From the NCBI GenBank assembly GCA_900169975.1, contig LT827125.1, forward strand, positions 186,001-250,000: 64,000 nucleotides of DNA, written 5' to 3'. The position numbers were made by a program, and so were the translations under genes. Numbering within the stretch: position 1 is the first letter of the stretch; every line of letters begins with the position of its first letter. Positions 1-6,654 of the stretch are shown here, piece after piece. This DNA is from Pseudoflavonifractor sp. Marseille-P3106. GTDB taxonomy: Bacteria > Bacillota > Clostridia > Oscillospirales > Oscillospiraceae. Under the pieces are notes generated by a model. It did not search any database, was not told where the DNA came from, and worked only from the letters and a program-made list of their open reading frames with translations.

Positions 1-729
1 CCATACCCCCTGCGGAGTGGAGTCGGCAGGCGAAACCACCACGCTGTTATCTCCCACGGCGGCTATGGGGCGCTGATCGGTCGAGGAGAGACGCCGTGAG
101 AAAAACTCATTGAAGGTGGTCCAGTTATCCGGCGACTCATACCAGTCGGTTTGCAGGCCGAAGCGCTCATCGGCGTAGGCCAGCTGATAGTATTCCTCGT
201 TCCATGATTCTGGGGTGCTCAGATACTCGCCCCACGCCCGAGTGAACTCTATGAGCCACGAACGGTAAGGTTCCGCATATTGTAAGGAGTTGTTGTAAAG
301 ACCCTGCCCCTCCAGTTCATCAAGAGGCTGGTCGTTGATAAAGTAGAAATAATTCAGCGATTGGTCGATCTTTTCATACAGGCCCTCTGCCTTCACATTT
401 TTTGAGATGTTCCACGGCATTGCGGTGCAGGCCCAGTCGATATAATCGTAATATTCCTCCAGAGACTGCGCTGGATTTGTCAATGGATCTGGATTGATCT
501 TCTTGGCTGCGTCTATGCTTTTTTGAAGCAGGTTTTTTACGTTCGGGTTTTCCTCCAGAATTTTAATAAGCCTTTGAGTCATTTCCGCTCTGGCGGGCGC
601 TGCGGTTGGCATGGAAGAAACTGCTGCCGTGGGAGTCGGCGTTACCTGGGAGCTGCCGCAGGCAGACAGGCAGAGTATCAGTGAGAGAGATAAAATCAAA
701 GCGGTCGGACGTCTATGGAAAGCTGACAT
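1..729 (-). CDS. Phosphatidylserine decarboxylase-like lipoprotein (3' end outside window)
   Basis: 243 codons are visible and the frame stays open to the left edge. The ATG at 729 follows a strong GAGGAGG ribosome site. The N-terminus has a basic start, a hydrophobic stretch and a lipobox LSAC with Cys24, so a membrane-anchored lipoprotein is predicted. Residues about 201-243 carry NWTTFNEFFSRRL followed by RPI and VVSPAD, the signature of the phosphatidylserine decarboxylase family (usually FNEFFTRKL...RPI...VSPADG). The family makes phosphatidylethanolamine from phosphatidylserine and self-cleaves at an LGST-like site to form a pyruvoyl group; that part lies outside the window, so activity cannot be judged. 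The long linker (25-200) and secretion signal are unlike housekeeping Psd. Confidence 0.75.
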   Translation of the reverse strand, partial: MSAFHRRPTALILSLSLILCLSACGSSQVTPTPTAAVSSMPTAAPARAEMTQRLIKILEENPNVKNLLQKSIDAAKKINPDPLTNPAQSLEEYYDYIDWACTAMPWNISKNVKAEGLYEKIDQSLNYFYFINDQPLDELEGQGLYNNSLQYAEPYRSWLIEFTRAWGEYLSTPESWNEEYYQLAYADERFGLQTDWYESPDNWTTFNEFFSRRLSSTDQRPIAAVGDNSVVVSPADSTPQGVW

Positions 730-862
730 TATGGTTCCTCCTCGGTGCGTCATAGTATCGGCTAGTTTTCCCGGTCCGGTGAAGGATATACGTAATAACA
801 GATGGGTTTCAGTTGGAATGTGACGGGGAGGCTGGTTGCTCTGCGAAGATCAGGGTCAGCGC

Positions 863-900
863 AAAAAAATCCCGAAACGCTGATTGATCAACGTTTCGGG
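863..900 (-). terminator. Terminator of the tRNA-Ser pair
   Basis: On the minus strand CCCGAAACG pairs with CGTTTCGGG across a short loop and is followed by seven T (A run at 863-869 on the plus strand). It lies just downstream of the tRNA-Ser(GCU) 3' end. Confidence 0.85.
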
Positions 901-903
901 AAA

Positions 904-994
904 TGGCGGAGAAGGAGGGATTTGAACCCTCGCGACGGTTTCCCGCCCTACTCCCTTAGCAGGGGAGCCCCTTCGGCCACTTGGGTACTTCTCC
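904..994 (-). tRNA. tRNA-Ser, anticodon GCU
   Basis: Acceptor arms GGAGAAG/CTTCTCC close the molecule and the 3' CCA is encoded at 904-906. The anticodon stem CTCCC/GGGAG encloses CTGCTAA, giving anticodon GCU. The long variable arm is typical of class II serine tRNAs, and the T arm reads GGTTCAAATCC. It is the second gene of a two-tRNA transcript. Confidence 0.95.
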
Positions 995-1030
995 AAGCCG
1001 AATCTGTCTGTGCACCTGAGCGAAAAATCG

Positions 1031-1117
1031 TGGCGGAGAGAGTGGGATTCGAACCCACGGCTCTTGCGAGTCACCAGTTTTCAAGACTGGCTCCTTAAAC
1101 CACTCGGACATCTCTCC
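1031..1117 (-). tRNA. tRNA-Ser, anticodon UGA
   Basis: The acceptor stem GGAGAGA/TCTCTCC, long variable arm, T arm GGTTCGAATCC and encoded CCA (1031-1033) are all present. The anticodon loop TTGAAAA gives UGA. It is transcribed first, from the promoter at 1158-1186, with tRNA-Ser(GCU) 36 bases downstream. Confidence 0.95.
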
Positions 1118-1157
1118 ATGCCTGTCCTCAATGAAAGATCGATCAGATGCGAAAGTT

Positions 1158-1186
1158 ATAATAACATATTTTGAGACCGCTGTCAA
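1158..1186 (-). promoter_or_regulatory. Sigma-A promoter of the tRNA-Ser pair
   Basis: TTGACA (1181-1186), 17-base spacer, TATTAT (1158-1163), read on the minus strand. About 35 bases separate it from the first tRNA. Confidence 0.85.
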
Positions 1187-1239
1187 CTGCAAACCGGGGG
1201 AGAATTCCCCATATTTTTTGCCTTATGGTCTAAAAACCC

Positions 1240-1268
1240 TTGCAAATTATGTGCATATGGGGTAAAAT
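1240..1268 (+). promoter_or_regulatory. Promoter of efp
   Basis: TTGCAA (1240-1245), 17-base spacer, TAAAAT (1263-1268); 46 bases before the efp start. Confidence 0.75.
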
Positions 1269-1314
1269 ATCTTCGCATGATTTTATGAAATCAAATTTTG
1301 GAGGATGAATACCA

Positions 1315-1884
1315 ATGCCTACGATTACTGCCAGTGAATTCCGCAACGGCGTGACTTTTGAGATGGACGGTCAGGTCATGCAGGTGGTCGAGTTCCAGCA
1401 CGTCAAGCCCGGCAAGGGCGCTGCCTTTGTGCGGACCAAGATGAAGAATGTCCTCAGCGGCGGCGTGACTGAGACCTCGTTCAACCCCACTGCCAAGTTT
1501 GAGAGCGCCTATATTGAGCGCAAGGACGCCCAATACAGCTACAACGACGGCGACCTGTATTATTTTATGGACCAGGAGACTTTCGACATGGTTCCCGTGT
1601 CCAAAAAGGATCTGCCCGACGGTTTTGCGTTCGTTAAGGAAGAGACCGTCTGCAAGCTGATGATTTACAAGGAGAAGGTCGTGGGCGTTGAAGCCCCTAA
1701 CTTTGTGGAGTTGGAGATCACCGAGACCGATCCCGGCTTCCGGGGCGATACGGCCACCAACGTCACCAAGCCTGCCACCGTGGAGACCGGCGCCGAGATC
1801 AAGGTGCCTTTGTTCATCAACCCCGGCGACCGCATCAAGATTGACACTCGCACCGGAGAGTATCTGGAGCGCTGCAAGGGCTGA
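1315..1884 (+). CDS. efp: Translation elongation factor P
   Basis: 189 residues, slightly longer than the usual 185. EF-P binds between the P and E sites and relieves stalling at polyproline stretches. The N-terminal KOW-like domain carries [10 protein letters not shown] with Lys34 at the tip position that is modified in some bacteria; the two OB folds follow, with the C-terminal signature [16 protein letters not shown]. The start is fixed by GGAGG 8 bases upstream. The next gene, a small zinc-ribbon protein, follows after 116 bases and probably shares the transcript, because the only strong terminator lies after it at 2449-2490. Confidence 0.97.
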   Translation: MPTITASEFRNGVTFEMDGQVMQVVEFQHVKPGKGAAFVRTKMKNVLSGGVTETSFNPTAKFESAYIERKDAQYSYNDGDLYYFMDQETFDMVPVSKKDLPDGFAFVKEETVCKLMIYKEKVVGVEAPNFVELEITETDPGFRGDTATNVTKPATVETGAEIKVPLFINPGDRIKIDTRTGEYLERCKG

Positions 1885-2000
1885 GAATCAGCCGGCCGGA
1901 ATCCCGTTTGGGCGGCGGGGAGACCCGCCCTACCGCGAGGCCACGGCGAATGTGGCTGAAAGTCGGGCCCTGAAAGGCCCGCCGCTGAAAGGAGTTTACT

Positions 2001-2438
2001 ATGACCATTTCTGAGAAGGTCGCGTATCTGAAAGGGCTGGCCGAGGGCCTGAACCTGGATACCGAGAAGTCCAAGGAGGGCAAACTCATCTCCGTGATGA
2101 TCGGCATCCTGGAGGAGGTCGGCTTGTCCCTGGAGGATCTGGACGAGAACACCACCGCTCTGGGCGAGGAGTTGGACGCTGTGTCCGATGACCTGGCCGA
2201 CGTGGAGGAGATCGTTTACGGAGACGACGAGGACGAGTGCGGCTGCGGCTGTGAGGATGAGGATTTTTTTGAGGTGGAGTGCCCCAACTGCGGGGAGGAC
2301 CTGGAGATTGATGAGTCCGTGCTGGAGACCGGCAGCGTGGAGTGCCCCAACTGCGGGGAGAAGTTTGCCATTGATTTGAGCGATGAAGACGATGGCTGCG
2401 GTTGCGGCTGTGACCACGACCACGGAGAAGACAAGTAA
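2001..2438 (+). CDS. CD1247 N-terminal domain-type protein with zinc ribbon
   Basis: 145 residues. The first 70 form a helical, acidic domain (EKVAYLKGLAEGL at 5-17) matching small Clostridia proteins described as CD1247 N-terminal domain proteins, commonly encoded beside efp. Two CPNCGE knuckles in the second half form a probable zinc ribbon, flanked by unusual CGCGCE and CGCGCDHDH clusters that could bind further metal. It is very acidic with no signal peptide, so probably cytoplasmic. The start follows GAAAGGAG. Its function is unknown; linkage to efp hints at a translation role, but that is inference. Confidence 0.85.
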   Translation: MTISEKVAYLKGLAEGLNLDTEKSKEGKLISVMIGILEEVGLSLEDLDENTTALGEELDAVSDDLADVEEIVYGDDEDECGCGCEDEDFFEVECPNCGEDLEIDESVLETGSVECPNCGEKFAIDLSDEDDGCGCGCDHDHGEDK

Positions 2439-2448
2439 ATTGCGCGAA

Positions 2449-2490
2449 CGATAAGAAACGGACGGCCAAAAGGCCGTCCGTTTCTTATCG
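2449..2490 (+). terminator. Long perfect hairpin after the efp operon
   Basis: Two perfect 19-base arms (2449-2467 and 2472-2490) around an AAAA loop, 11 bases after the stop codon. The following T run is short (GTTTATG), but the stem is very stable. Confidence 0.8.
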
Positions 2491-2679
2491 TTTATGAGAT
2501 CTGATGGAAAAAGTCCTGGGAAAAACGGGGAAATATCCCGTGAAGAAAGGTTACTATGGACAAGGAAAAACTCAGGGAACGACAATAAAAACGCGCAAAA
2601 CCTGGAAGCGTTTCCGGCTTTGAACCGGCATTTTGCCTATGGAGAGAGGCGGAATGAAATTTGAGAAGGAAGAGTTTGC

Positions 2680-3544
2680 ATGGTTACATTCTTTGTCTGT
2701 CTGGTTGTTCTGATCGTGTTTTTTTCACTTACAGCAAATTGGTGGAAAAGGTATTCCACATCGGTGACCGAGAGACTCCCGCCGTAACCCATCCGGATGA
2801 AGTGGACTACGTTCCCATGAAGACGTAGCGCATCTTTTTGGTGCAGCTGCTGAACATTGCGGGACTGGGGCCGATTTACGGGGCCTTGTCCGGCATGATG
2901 TCCGAGCGCAATGATGGCTCCATTTCCGGGGGGGACTTTACATGGGAGAGGTGATCGCCTTTATAATGCGCGTGTTCTCCGTTGTGCTGCTGGTAACGGC
3001 GGGCGTCAATTTCTCCGTTGCTCCGGCCAGCCTTTTGGCCAGACTGACTCCTGAGGTGCTGGGCACCATGTTCTGGCTGGTGGCGATCATGGTCTACTAC
3101 ATGGTTTCCACGTTCCTGCCCATCGATAAAATTACCGGTGAGCTCTACCCGGTGTTTGGCGTATCCCTGATCATTATGGGGCTGGGGATCGCCGGGACGA
3201 CGATGATCTTTTACGGCTCCGATATGCCCGAGCTCACCGCTGCTGCCTTGATGGCGGTGCATCCCAATAACCTGCCCAAGTGGTCCATGATGCTTGTCAC
3301 GGTGGTCTGTGGCGCCATTTCCGGCTTCCACGCTGCCCAGCGCTGTATTACCAGCGAGAAGGAAGGCCGGACCGTTTTCCGCGGCGCGATGGTGGCGGAG
3401 GGAATTATTGCCCTGATTTGGGCCGCTGCCGGCGACCTTTATGACAGCGGTGTCCGTGACATACTTTTTCCAGACTCCCGAGTGTCTGCGCCTGTCCGCG
3501 TCGGTGGCCTATCCGGTGAGGATCGCCGCCGTGTATAACGCCTG
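2680..3544 (+). pseudogene. cstA: Decayed carbon starvation protein CstA
   Basis: Pieces of a CstA-family peptide/pyruvate permease are read in more than one frame. After an ATG at 2680, shifting frame near 2728 gives KLVEKVFHIGDRETPAV, DYVPMK, an in-frame TAG at 2826-2828, then IFLVQLLNIAGLGPIYGAL, all hallmarks of the CstA N-terminus. From 2942 a second open stretch reads MRVFSVVLLV, LLPIDKI-like FLPIDKI, ELYPVFG, CGAISGFHAAQRC and GAMVAEGIIALIWAA, the central transport core. The segment between these blocks and the last 200 or more residues are missing, and the tail changes frame near 3460. An intact gene has roughly 480-700 residues. It is certainly non-functional as CstA; the 198-codon open stretch is a remnant, not a gene. 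Confidence 0.85.
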
Positions 3545-3591
3545 ACGGAACAAAAACTGGAAAACCCTCTCACAAAAAGGAAGTTGTCCGG

Positions 3592-3620
3592 TTGTACGGT
3601 TTCCCTTTTTGTGTTATCCT
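3592..3620 (+). promoter_or_regulatory. Probable promoter of cobB
   Basis: TTGTAC (3592-3597), 17-base spacer, TATCCT (3615-3620), 57 bases before the cobB ATG. The hexamers are moderate matches. Confidence 0.5.
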
Positions 3621-3677
3621 AAAAAAATCAGAGCCAGCCCATTTCAAAGAGCGGGCGATTCAGCGGGGGGTATTGCC

Positions 3678-4400
3678 ATGGAAGAATTAGAGAAGCTGCA
3701 AAAATGGCTGGACGAAAGCCGGAGCGCCGTATTTTTTGGCGGGGCCGGGGTGTCAACAGAGAGTGGGATCCCGGATTTCCGCAGCGTGGACGGACTGTAC
3801 AATCAGTCGTACCGATATCCGCCCGAGACCATCATCAGCCGCAGTTTTTTTGCGCGCGATCCGGAGGAGTTCTACCGGTTTTACAGGGAGAAGATGCTCT
3901 GGCTGGATGCGGAGCCCAACGCGGCGCACCGCAAGCTGGCCGAACTGGAGCGGGCGGGCAGACTGGCGGCGGTGGTGACGCAAAATATTGACGGGCTGCA
4001 TCAAAAGGCGGGCAGCAGGGTCGTGCTGGAGCTCCATGGGAGCGTTCATCGAAATTATTGTATGAAGTGTCATAAGAGTTTTGACGCCGCATATGTGAAG
4101 AATGCGCCCGGGATCCCCCGCTGTGATGTCTGCGGGGGAGTGGTGAAGCCGGATGTGGTTTTATATGAGGAGTCGCTGGATGACAAAACACTCCGCGAGG
4201 CGGTGCGCCGCATCGAGGCGGCGGATCTGCTCGTGGTGGGCGGGACCTCTCTGGCGGTCTATCCGGCCGCGGGATTGATCCAGTATTACAGAGGAAACCG
4301 CCTGGTTTTGATCAATCGGACGCCCACGCCTTACGACAGCCAGGCAGATCTGATTTTGACGGAAAACATTGGCGCGCTGATGGGGAAGCTGCGCGCCTAA
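3678..4400 (+). CDS. cobB: NAD-dependent protein deacylase, Sir2 family
   Basis: 240 residues, normal for a bacterial sirtuin. It removes acyl groups from lysines using NAD, releasing nicotinamide and O-acyl-ADP-ribose. Visible motifs: GAGVSTESGIPDFR (22-35) and TQNIDGLH (101-108) of the NAD pocket, catalytic His120 in LELHGS, four zinc cysteines (128, 131, 149, 152), KPDVVLYEE and GGTSLAVYP. The ATG at 3678 sits 7 bases after a GGGGGG ribosome site; an upstream GTG extension has no homology. It has its own promoter and a hairpin downstream, so is probably monocistronic. Confidence 0.95.
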   Translation: MEELEKLQKWLDESRSAVFFGGAGVSTESGIPDFRSVDGLYNQSYRYPPETIISRSFFARDPEEFYRFYREKMLWLDAEPNAAHRKLAELERAGRLAAVVTQNIDGLHQKAGSRVVLELHGSVHRNYCMKCHKSFDAAYVKNAPGIPRCDVCGGVVKPDVVLYEESLDDKTLREAVRRIEAADLLVVGGTSLAVYPAAGLIQYYRGNRLVLINRTPTPYDSQADLILTENIGALMGKLRA

Positions 4401-4442
4401 AAAAGTGGCTCAAACCTGCAACGAATTTCTTCTGCTGACAGA

Positions 4443-4483
4443 CTTTGGGGGTGAACGGAAAAGGATGCCGTTCACCCCTAAAG
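4443..4483. repeat. Inverted repeat after cobB
   Basis: Sixteen-base arms (4443-4458 and 4468-4483, one G-T pair) around a 9-base loop. It lies 42 bases after the cobB stop and could end transcription, but there is no T run on either strand. Confidence 0.6.
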
Positions 4484-4485
4484 TC

Positions 4486-5064
4486 ATGATATGGAGGAAT
4501 GGAGCATGGACCATAAAAATTGCTGCCGGACTGGCAGGTTTGATGGCCCCGCCCGCAGGGGCCTGCGGCGCCAAGAAGGGCGGCGGGGCTGCTGTCTGTT
4601 TACGGGAAAGAGTTCTCCGCCCTGCCGGCGGAAACGGAAAAGAATGAGGTGATCCGTGCCCGGATTGTCAATGCCTGTGAGACCCCGGAGGACTATCTGG
4701 CGGACACCCGTTATTTTTACAATTACGTTGATTTGGACGGAGGCGGAACCGACAAGGTTCTGCGGTTGTAATGGGCCCATACACCAGCAGGGCCGACGGA
4801 GGCTCCGCGCTGATTGTGAAGCAGGAGGCTGGTGCGCTCACGGTGCTCCAAAAGCTTACCCTGGCCCATATGCCTGTTGTGGTCAGCGACACGGTAAGCA
4901 ATGGATGGAAAGAGATCGTTGTCCCTTATTCCGGAGGGGGTGTGGAGCCTGCTTGTGTTGTGCTCAGAGCGGAAAATGGGATCTGTCCCAGCGTTGCGGA
5001 TGGTGCCGCCATTGACTCGCTGGAAGGTGTCAGCGGAACGGCAGTTCTCTATATACAGGTGTGA
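4486..5064 (+). pseudogene. Decayed gene for an exported calcium-binding-like protein
   Basis: An ATG at 4486 starts a lipoprotein-like signal (IKIAAGLAGLMA ... AGAC). The frame then has to shift near 4590 to give YGKEFSALPAETEKNEVIRARIVNA and YFYNYVDLDGGGTDKVLRL, which stops at TAA near 4770. A further shift gives MGPYTSRADGGSALIVKQE through to YIQV at 5064. The three pieces join into one sensible protein of about 190 residues with an FG-GAP/EF-hand-like loop (DLDGGGTD) followed by GPYTS...GGSALIV. I do not recognise a named family. At least two frameshifts make it a pseudogene unless the sequence is wrong. Confidence 0.65.
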
Positions 5065-5136
5065 CGGCTCCGGATGCCCCGGTGCTGACTCTGGCTGGCT
5101 GAGCGTGGGGAGTGCTCTTCCGGACGGAAAGTGGAA

Positions 5137-5169
5137 GGGAGGCGGAGGTCGATCAGACCTCCGCCTCCC
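5137..5169. terminator. Terminator of the thioesterase/Smr pair
   Basis: GGGAGGCGGAGGTC (5137-5150) pairs perfectly with 5156-5169 around GATCA. It lies 8 bases beyond the minus-strand thioesterase stop; T runs are short on both sides. Confidence 0.65.
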
Positions 5170-5177
5170 TTTCCTGT

Positions 5178-5579
5178 TCAGCGGTTTTCAACGCAAAAGA
5201 AGGTATAGCTGCCGCTGGCCAGCAGCCGCCCCTGAGAGTCGGTGATGTCGACTTCTGCCACACATGTGGTGCGGCCGCGGTGGCGGATGGTGCCTGTGGC
5301 CTGAATGGTGTCGCCCAGCTGTCCGCTGCGGAGGAAGTTGAAGCTGCTGGACAGGGTGACGTACCTGCGGCCGTCACTGCGGGCCGCAAGGCCGGCGGCG
5401 CAGTCTCCCATGGTGTAAAGAACCCCTCCATGGGCGATGCCGTAAGGATTCAGGCTCTCCTTGACAACAGTCAGTTCCATGACGGTCCGGCCGTGTTCCG
5501 CCTCCTTCAGGTGGATGTGGTTGTAATTCATAAATTCGTTTTTTTCACAAAGAGTGAGGATCCCATCGGGTGCAAGCAT
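5178..5579 (-). CDS. PaaI-type hotdog thioesterase
   Basis: 133 residues, one hotdog domain. The signature HGG followed by D (His50-Gly-Gly and Asp59 in GIAHGGVLYTMGD) is the active-site helix of PaaI/YdiI-type acyl-CoA thioesterases, and VTLSSSFNFLR and GDTIQATG form the conserved beta strands. It would hydrolyse an aryl- or acyl-CoA thioester in the cytosol; the substrate cannot be told. AAGGAG lies 8 bases before the ATG. The Smr gene ends 3 bases upstream, so the two share a transcript ending at the hairpin at 5137-5169. Confidence 0.9.
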   Translation of the reverse strand: MLAPDGILTLCEKNEFMNYNHIHLKEAEHGRTVMELTVVKESLNPYGIAHGGVLYTMGDCAAGLAARSDGRRYVTLSSSFNFLRSGQLGDTIQATGTIRHRGRTTCVAEVDITDSQGRLLASGSYTFFCVENR

Positions 5580-5582
5580 AAT

Positions 5583-5945
5583 TCAAACTCCTTTTTCTCT
5601 TTTGAGTACAATAAAAGTTACGCCGTTGTTGCTGCGCTCCAGGTCCCGATCCCGCCGAAGTTCTCCGCACAGGCGAAAGGCGGCCAAGGTGGAGGCATCA
5701 AAAATGGAGAAACATTCTCCGGGAATAAATCCGGAAATGCTCCCCTGATTTTTAAGGCGGGTCAAATAATTTCTGGCCTCGATCCGGATGCGGCCGCCCG
5801 CGCCGGTGGAGCCGTAACCGTGGATGATTTTCACAACGGCGTCCCCGATCATTCGGCTGTGATTGATCTCAAAGGTCAAACGGCGGATTGCAGCATCCAC
5901 AGTTGGATGACCAAGCTCCAGATTGACTTCCCGCAGGTTTCCCAT
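5583..5945 (-). CDS. Small Smr-domain protein
   Basis: 120 residues from the ATG at 5945 (GGGGTGA upstream). The frame is open further upstream, but that part is antisense to a tRNA and has no homology. VNLELGHPTVDAAIRRL followed by IIHGYGSTGAGGRIR (40-54) is the Smr signature also found at the C-terminus of MutS2; such domains nick or bind branched nucleic acid or stalled-ribosome mRNA. The C-terminal 60 residues are less conserved. It is cotranscribed with the thioesterase, with no evident functional link. Confidence 0.85.
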   Translation of the reverse strand: MGNLREVNLELGHPTVDAAIRRLTFEINHSRMIGDAVVKIIHGYGSTGAGGRIRIEARNYLTRLKNQGSISGFIPGECFSIFDASTLAAFRLCGELRRDRDLERSNNGVTFIVLKREKGV

Positions 5946-6006
5946 GCTGTCACCCCACTTGGCGTAAGCAAAAATATTATATCCTGATTTCTCATGGGAA
6001 GCAATA

Positions 6007-6035
6007 TTGACAAGTGACAAAAAATAGGGTATTCT
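6007..6035 (+). promoter_or_regulatory. Promoter of tRNA-Ser(CGA)
   Basis: TTGACA (6007-6012), 17-base spacer, TATTCT (6030-6035). Transcription would start about 100 bases before the tRNA. Confidence 0.75.
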
Positions 6036-6140
6036 ACATAAAGTGTTTTTAAGGGCGCAGGCAGAGGCAGTTCCTGAAAGGGGCCGGATTGGAGGGCTCC
6101 GGGGGCGGTCGAGGACATTTTGAATGAGGCGCCCTTTTAT

Positions 6141-6229
6141 GGAGCGGTATCGAAGTGGTCGCAACGAGCCTGATTCGAAATCAGGTTGTCCGCAAGGGCA
6201 CGTGGGTTCGAATCCCACCCGCTCCGCCA
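6141..6229 (+). tRNA. tRNA-Ser, anticodon CGA
   Basis: Acceptor arms GGAGCGG/CCGCTCC with encoded CCA (6227-6229). Anticodon stem CCTGA/TCAGG encloses TTCGAAA, giving CGA. A long variable arm and T arm GGTTCGAATCC are present. Confidence 0.95.
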
Positions 6230-6234
6230 ACGGA

Positions 6235-6267
6235 GAAGTCCAGCAAACGATAAGTTTGCTGGACTTC
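6235..6267 (+). terminator. Terminator of tRNA-Ser(CGA)
   Basis: GAAGTCCAGCAAAC (6235-6248) pairs perfectly with 6254-6267 around GATAA, followed by the T-rich TTCTGTTCTT. Confidence 0.8.
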
Positions 6268-6306
6268 TTCTGTTCTTGAAAAAATGTGCAGTCCGGTGGG
6301 ATCGGA

Positions 6307-6654
6307 TCAACGTTTCAACAGTGAGATCAGTTTCTGTCGGGCGGTCTGCAGTTCCTCGCAGCGTGGGAGCAGTCCTGCGGCAGACCCTCCGCGCAGCGGC
6401 TCCACAATTGTGACAATGTACCTGTAAAGTGGAGTCAGGCCAGTATTGGAAATGATCCCTTTGAGGGTGTGAGCAGCATCGAAGGCCTGCCGGACCTCAT
6501 TTTGGAGGAGATGGCTTTCCAGTGCGTCAAAGGCGGGGTCCTTGGAGACTTCGGTGATACACTCCAGCATAAACTCTTCGTCATTCAGAAAGCGGGGGAG
6601 GGAACCCTTGATGTCACACCCCCATTGCTCAAGAAGCTGAAGTTTTGGATTCAT
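6307..6654 (-). CDS. Histidine phosphotransfer (Hpt) protein
   Basis: 115 residues from the ATG at 6654, which overlaps the hybrid kinase stop as ATGA and so is translationally coupled. FDAAHTLKGI (58-67) is the Hpt helix with phospho-accepting His62. Such proteins take a phosphoryl group from the receiver of a hybrid kinase and pass it to the receiver of a response regulator. Both partners lie immediately upstream, so this is the middle step of the phosphorelay. No other domain is present. Confidence 0.9.
   Translation of the reverse strand: MNPKLQLLEQWGCDIKGSLPRFLNDEEFMLECITEVSKDPAFDALESHLLQNEVRQAFDAAHTLKGIISNTGLTPLYRYIVTIVEPLRGGSAAGLLPRCEELQTARQKLISLLKR

Noticed and set aside
802-1192. 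Short frames over the two tRNA-Ser genes
   Set aside because: They translate the tRNAs and their terminator; RFESHSL/VGFEPTA-like peptides are well-known tRNA artefacts.
5112-5987. 291-codon plus-strand frame
   Set aside because: Antisense to the thioesterase and Smr genes, which have clear motifs and ribosome sites.
5946-6230. N-terminal extension of the Smr gene
   Set aside because: It covers the antisense of tRNA-Ser(CGA) and its promoter; the internal ATG at 5945 has a ribosome site and starts at the conserved domain.
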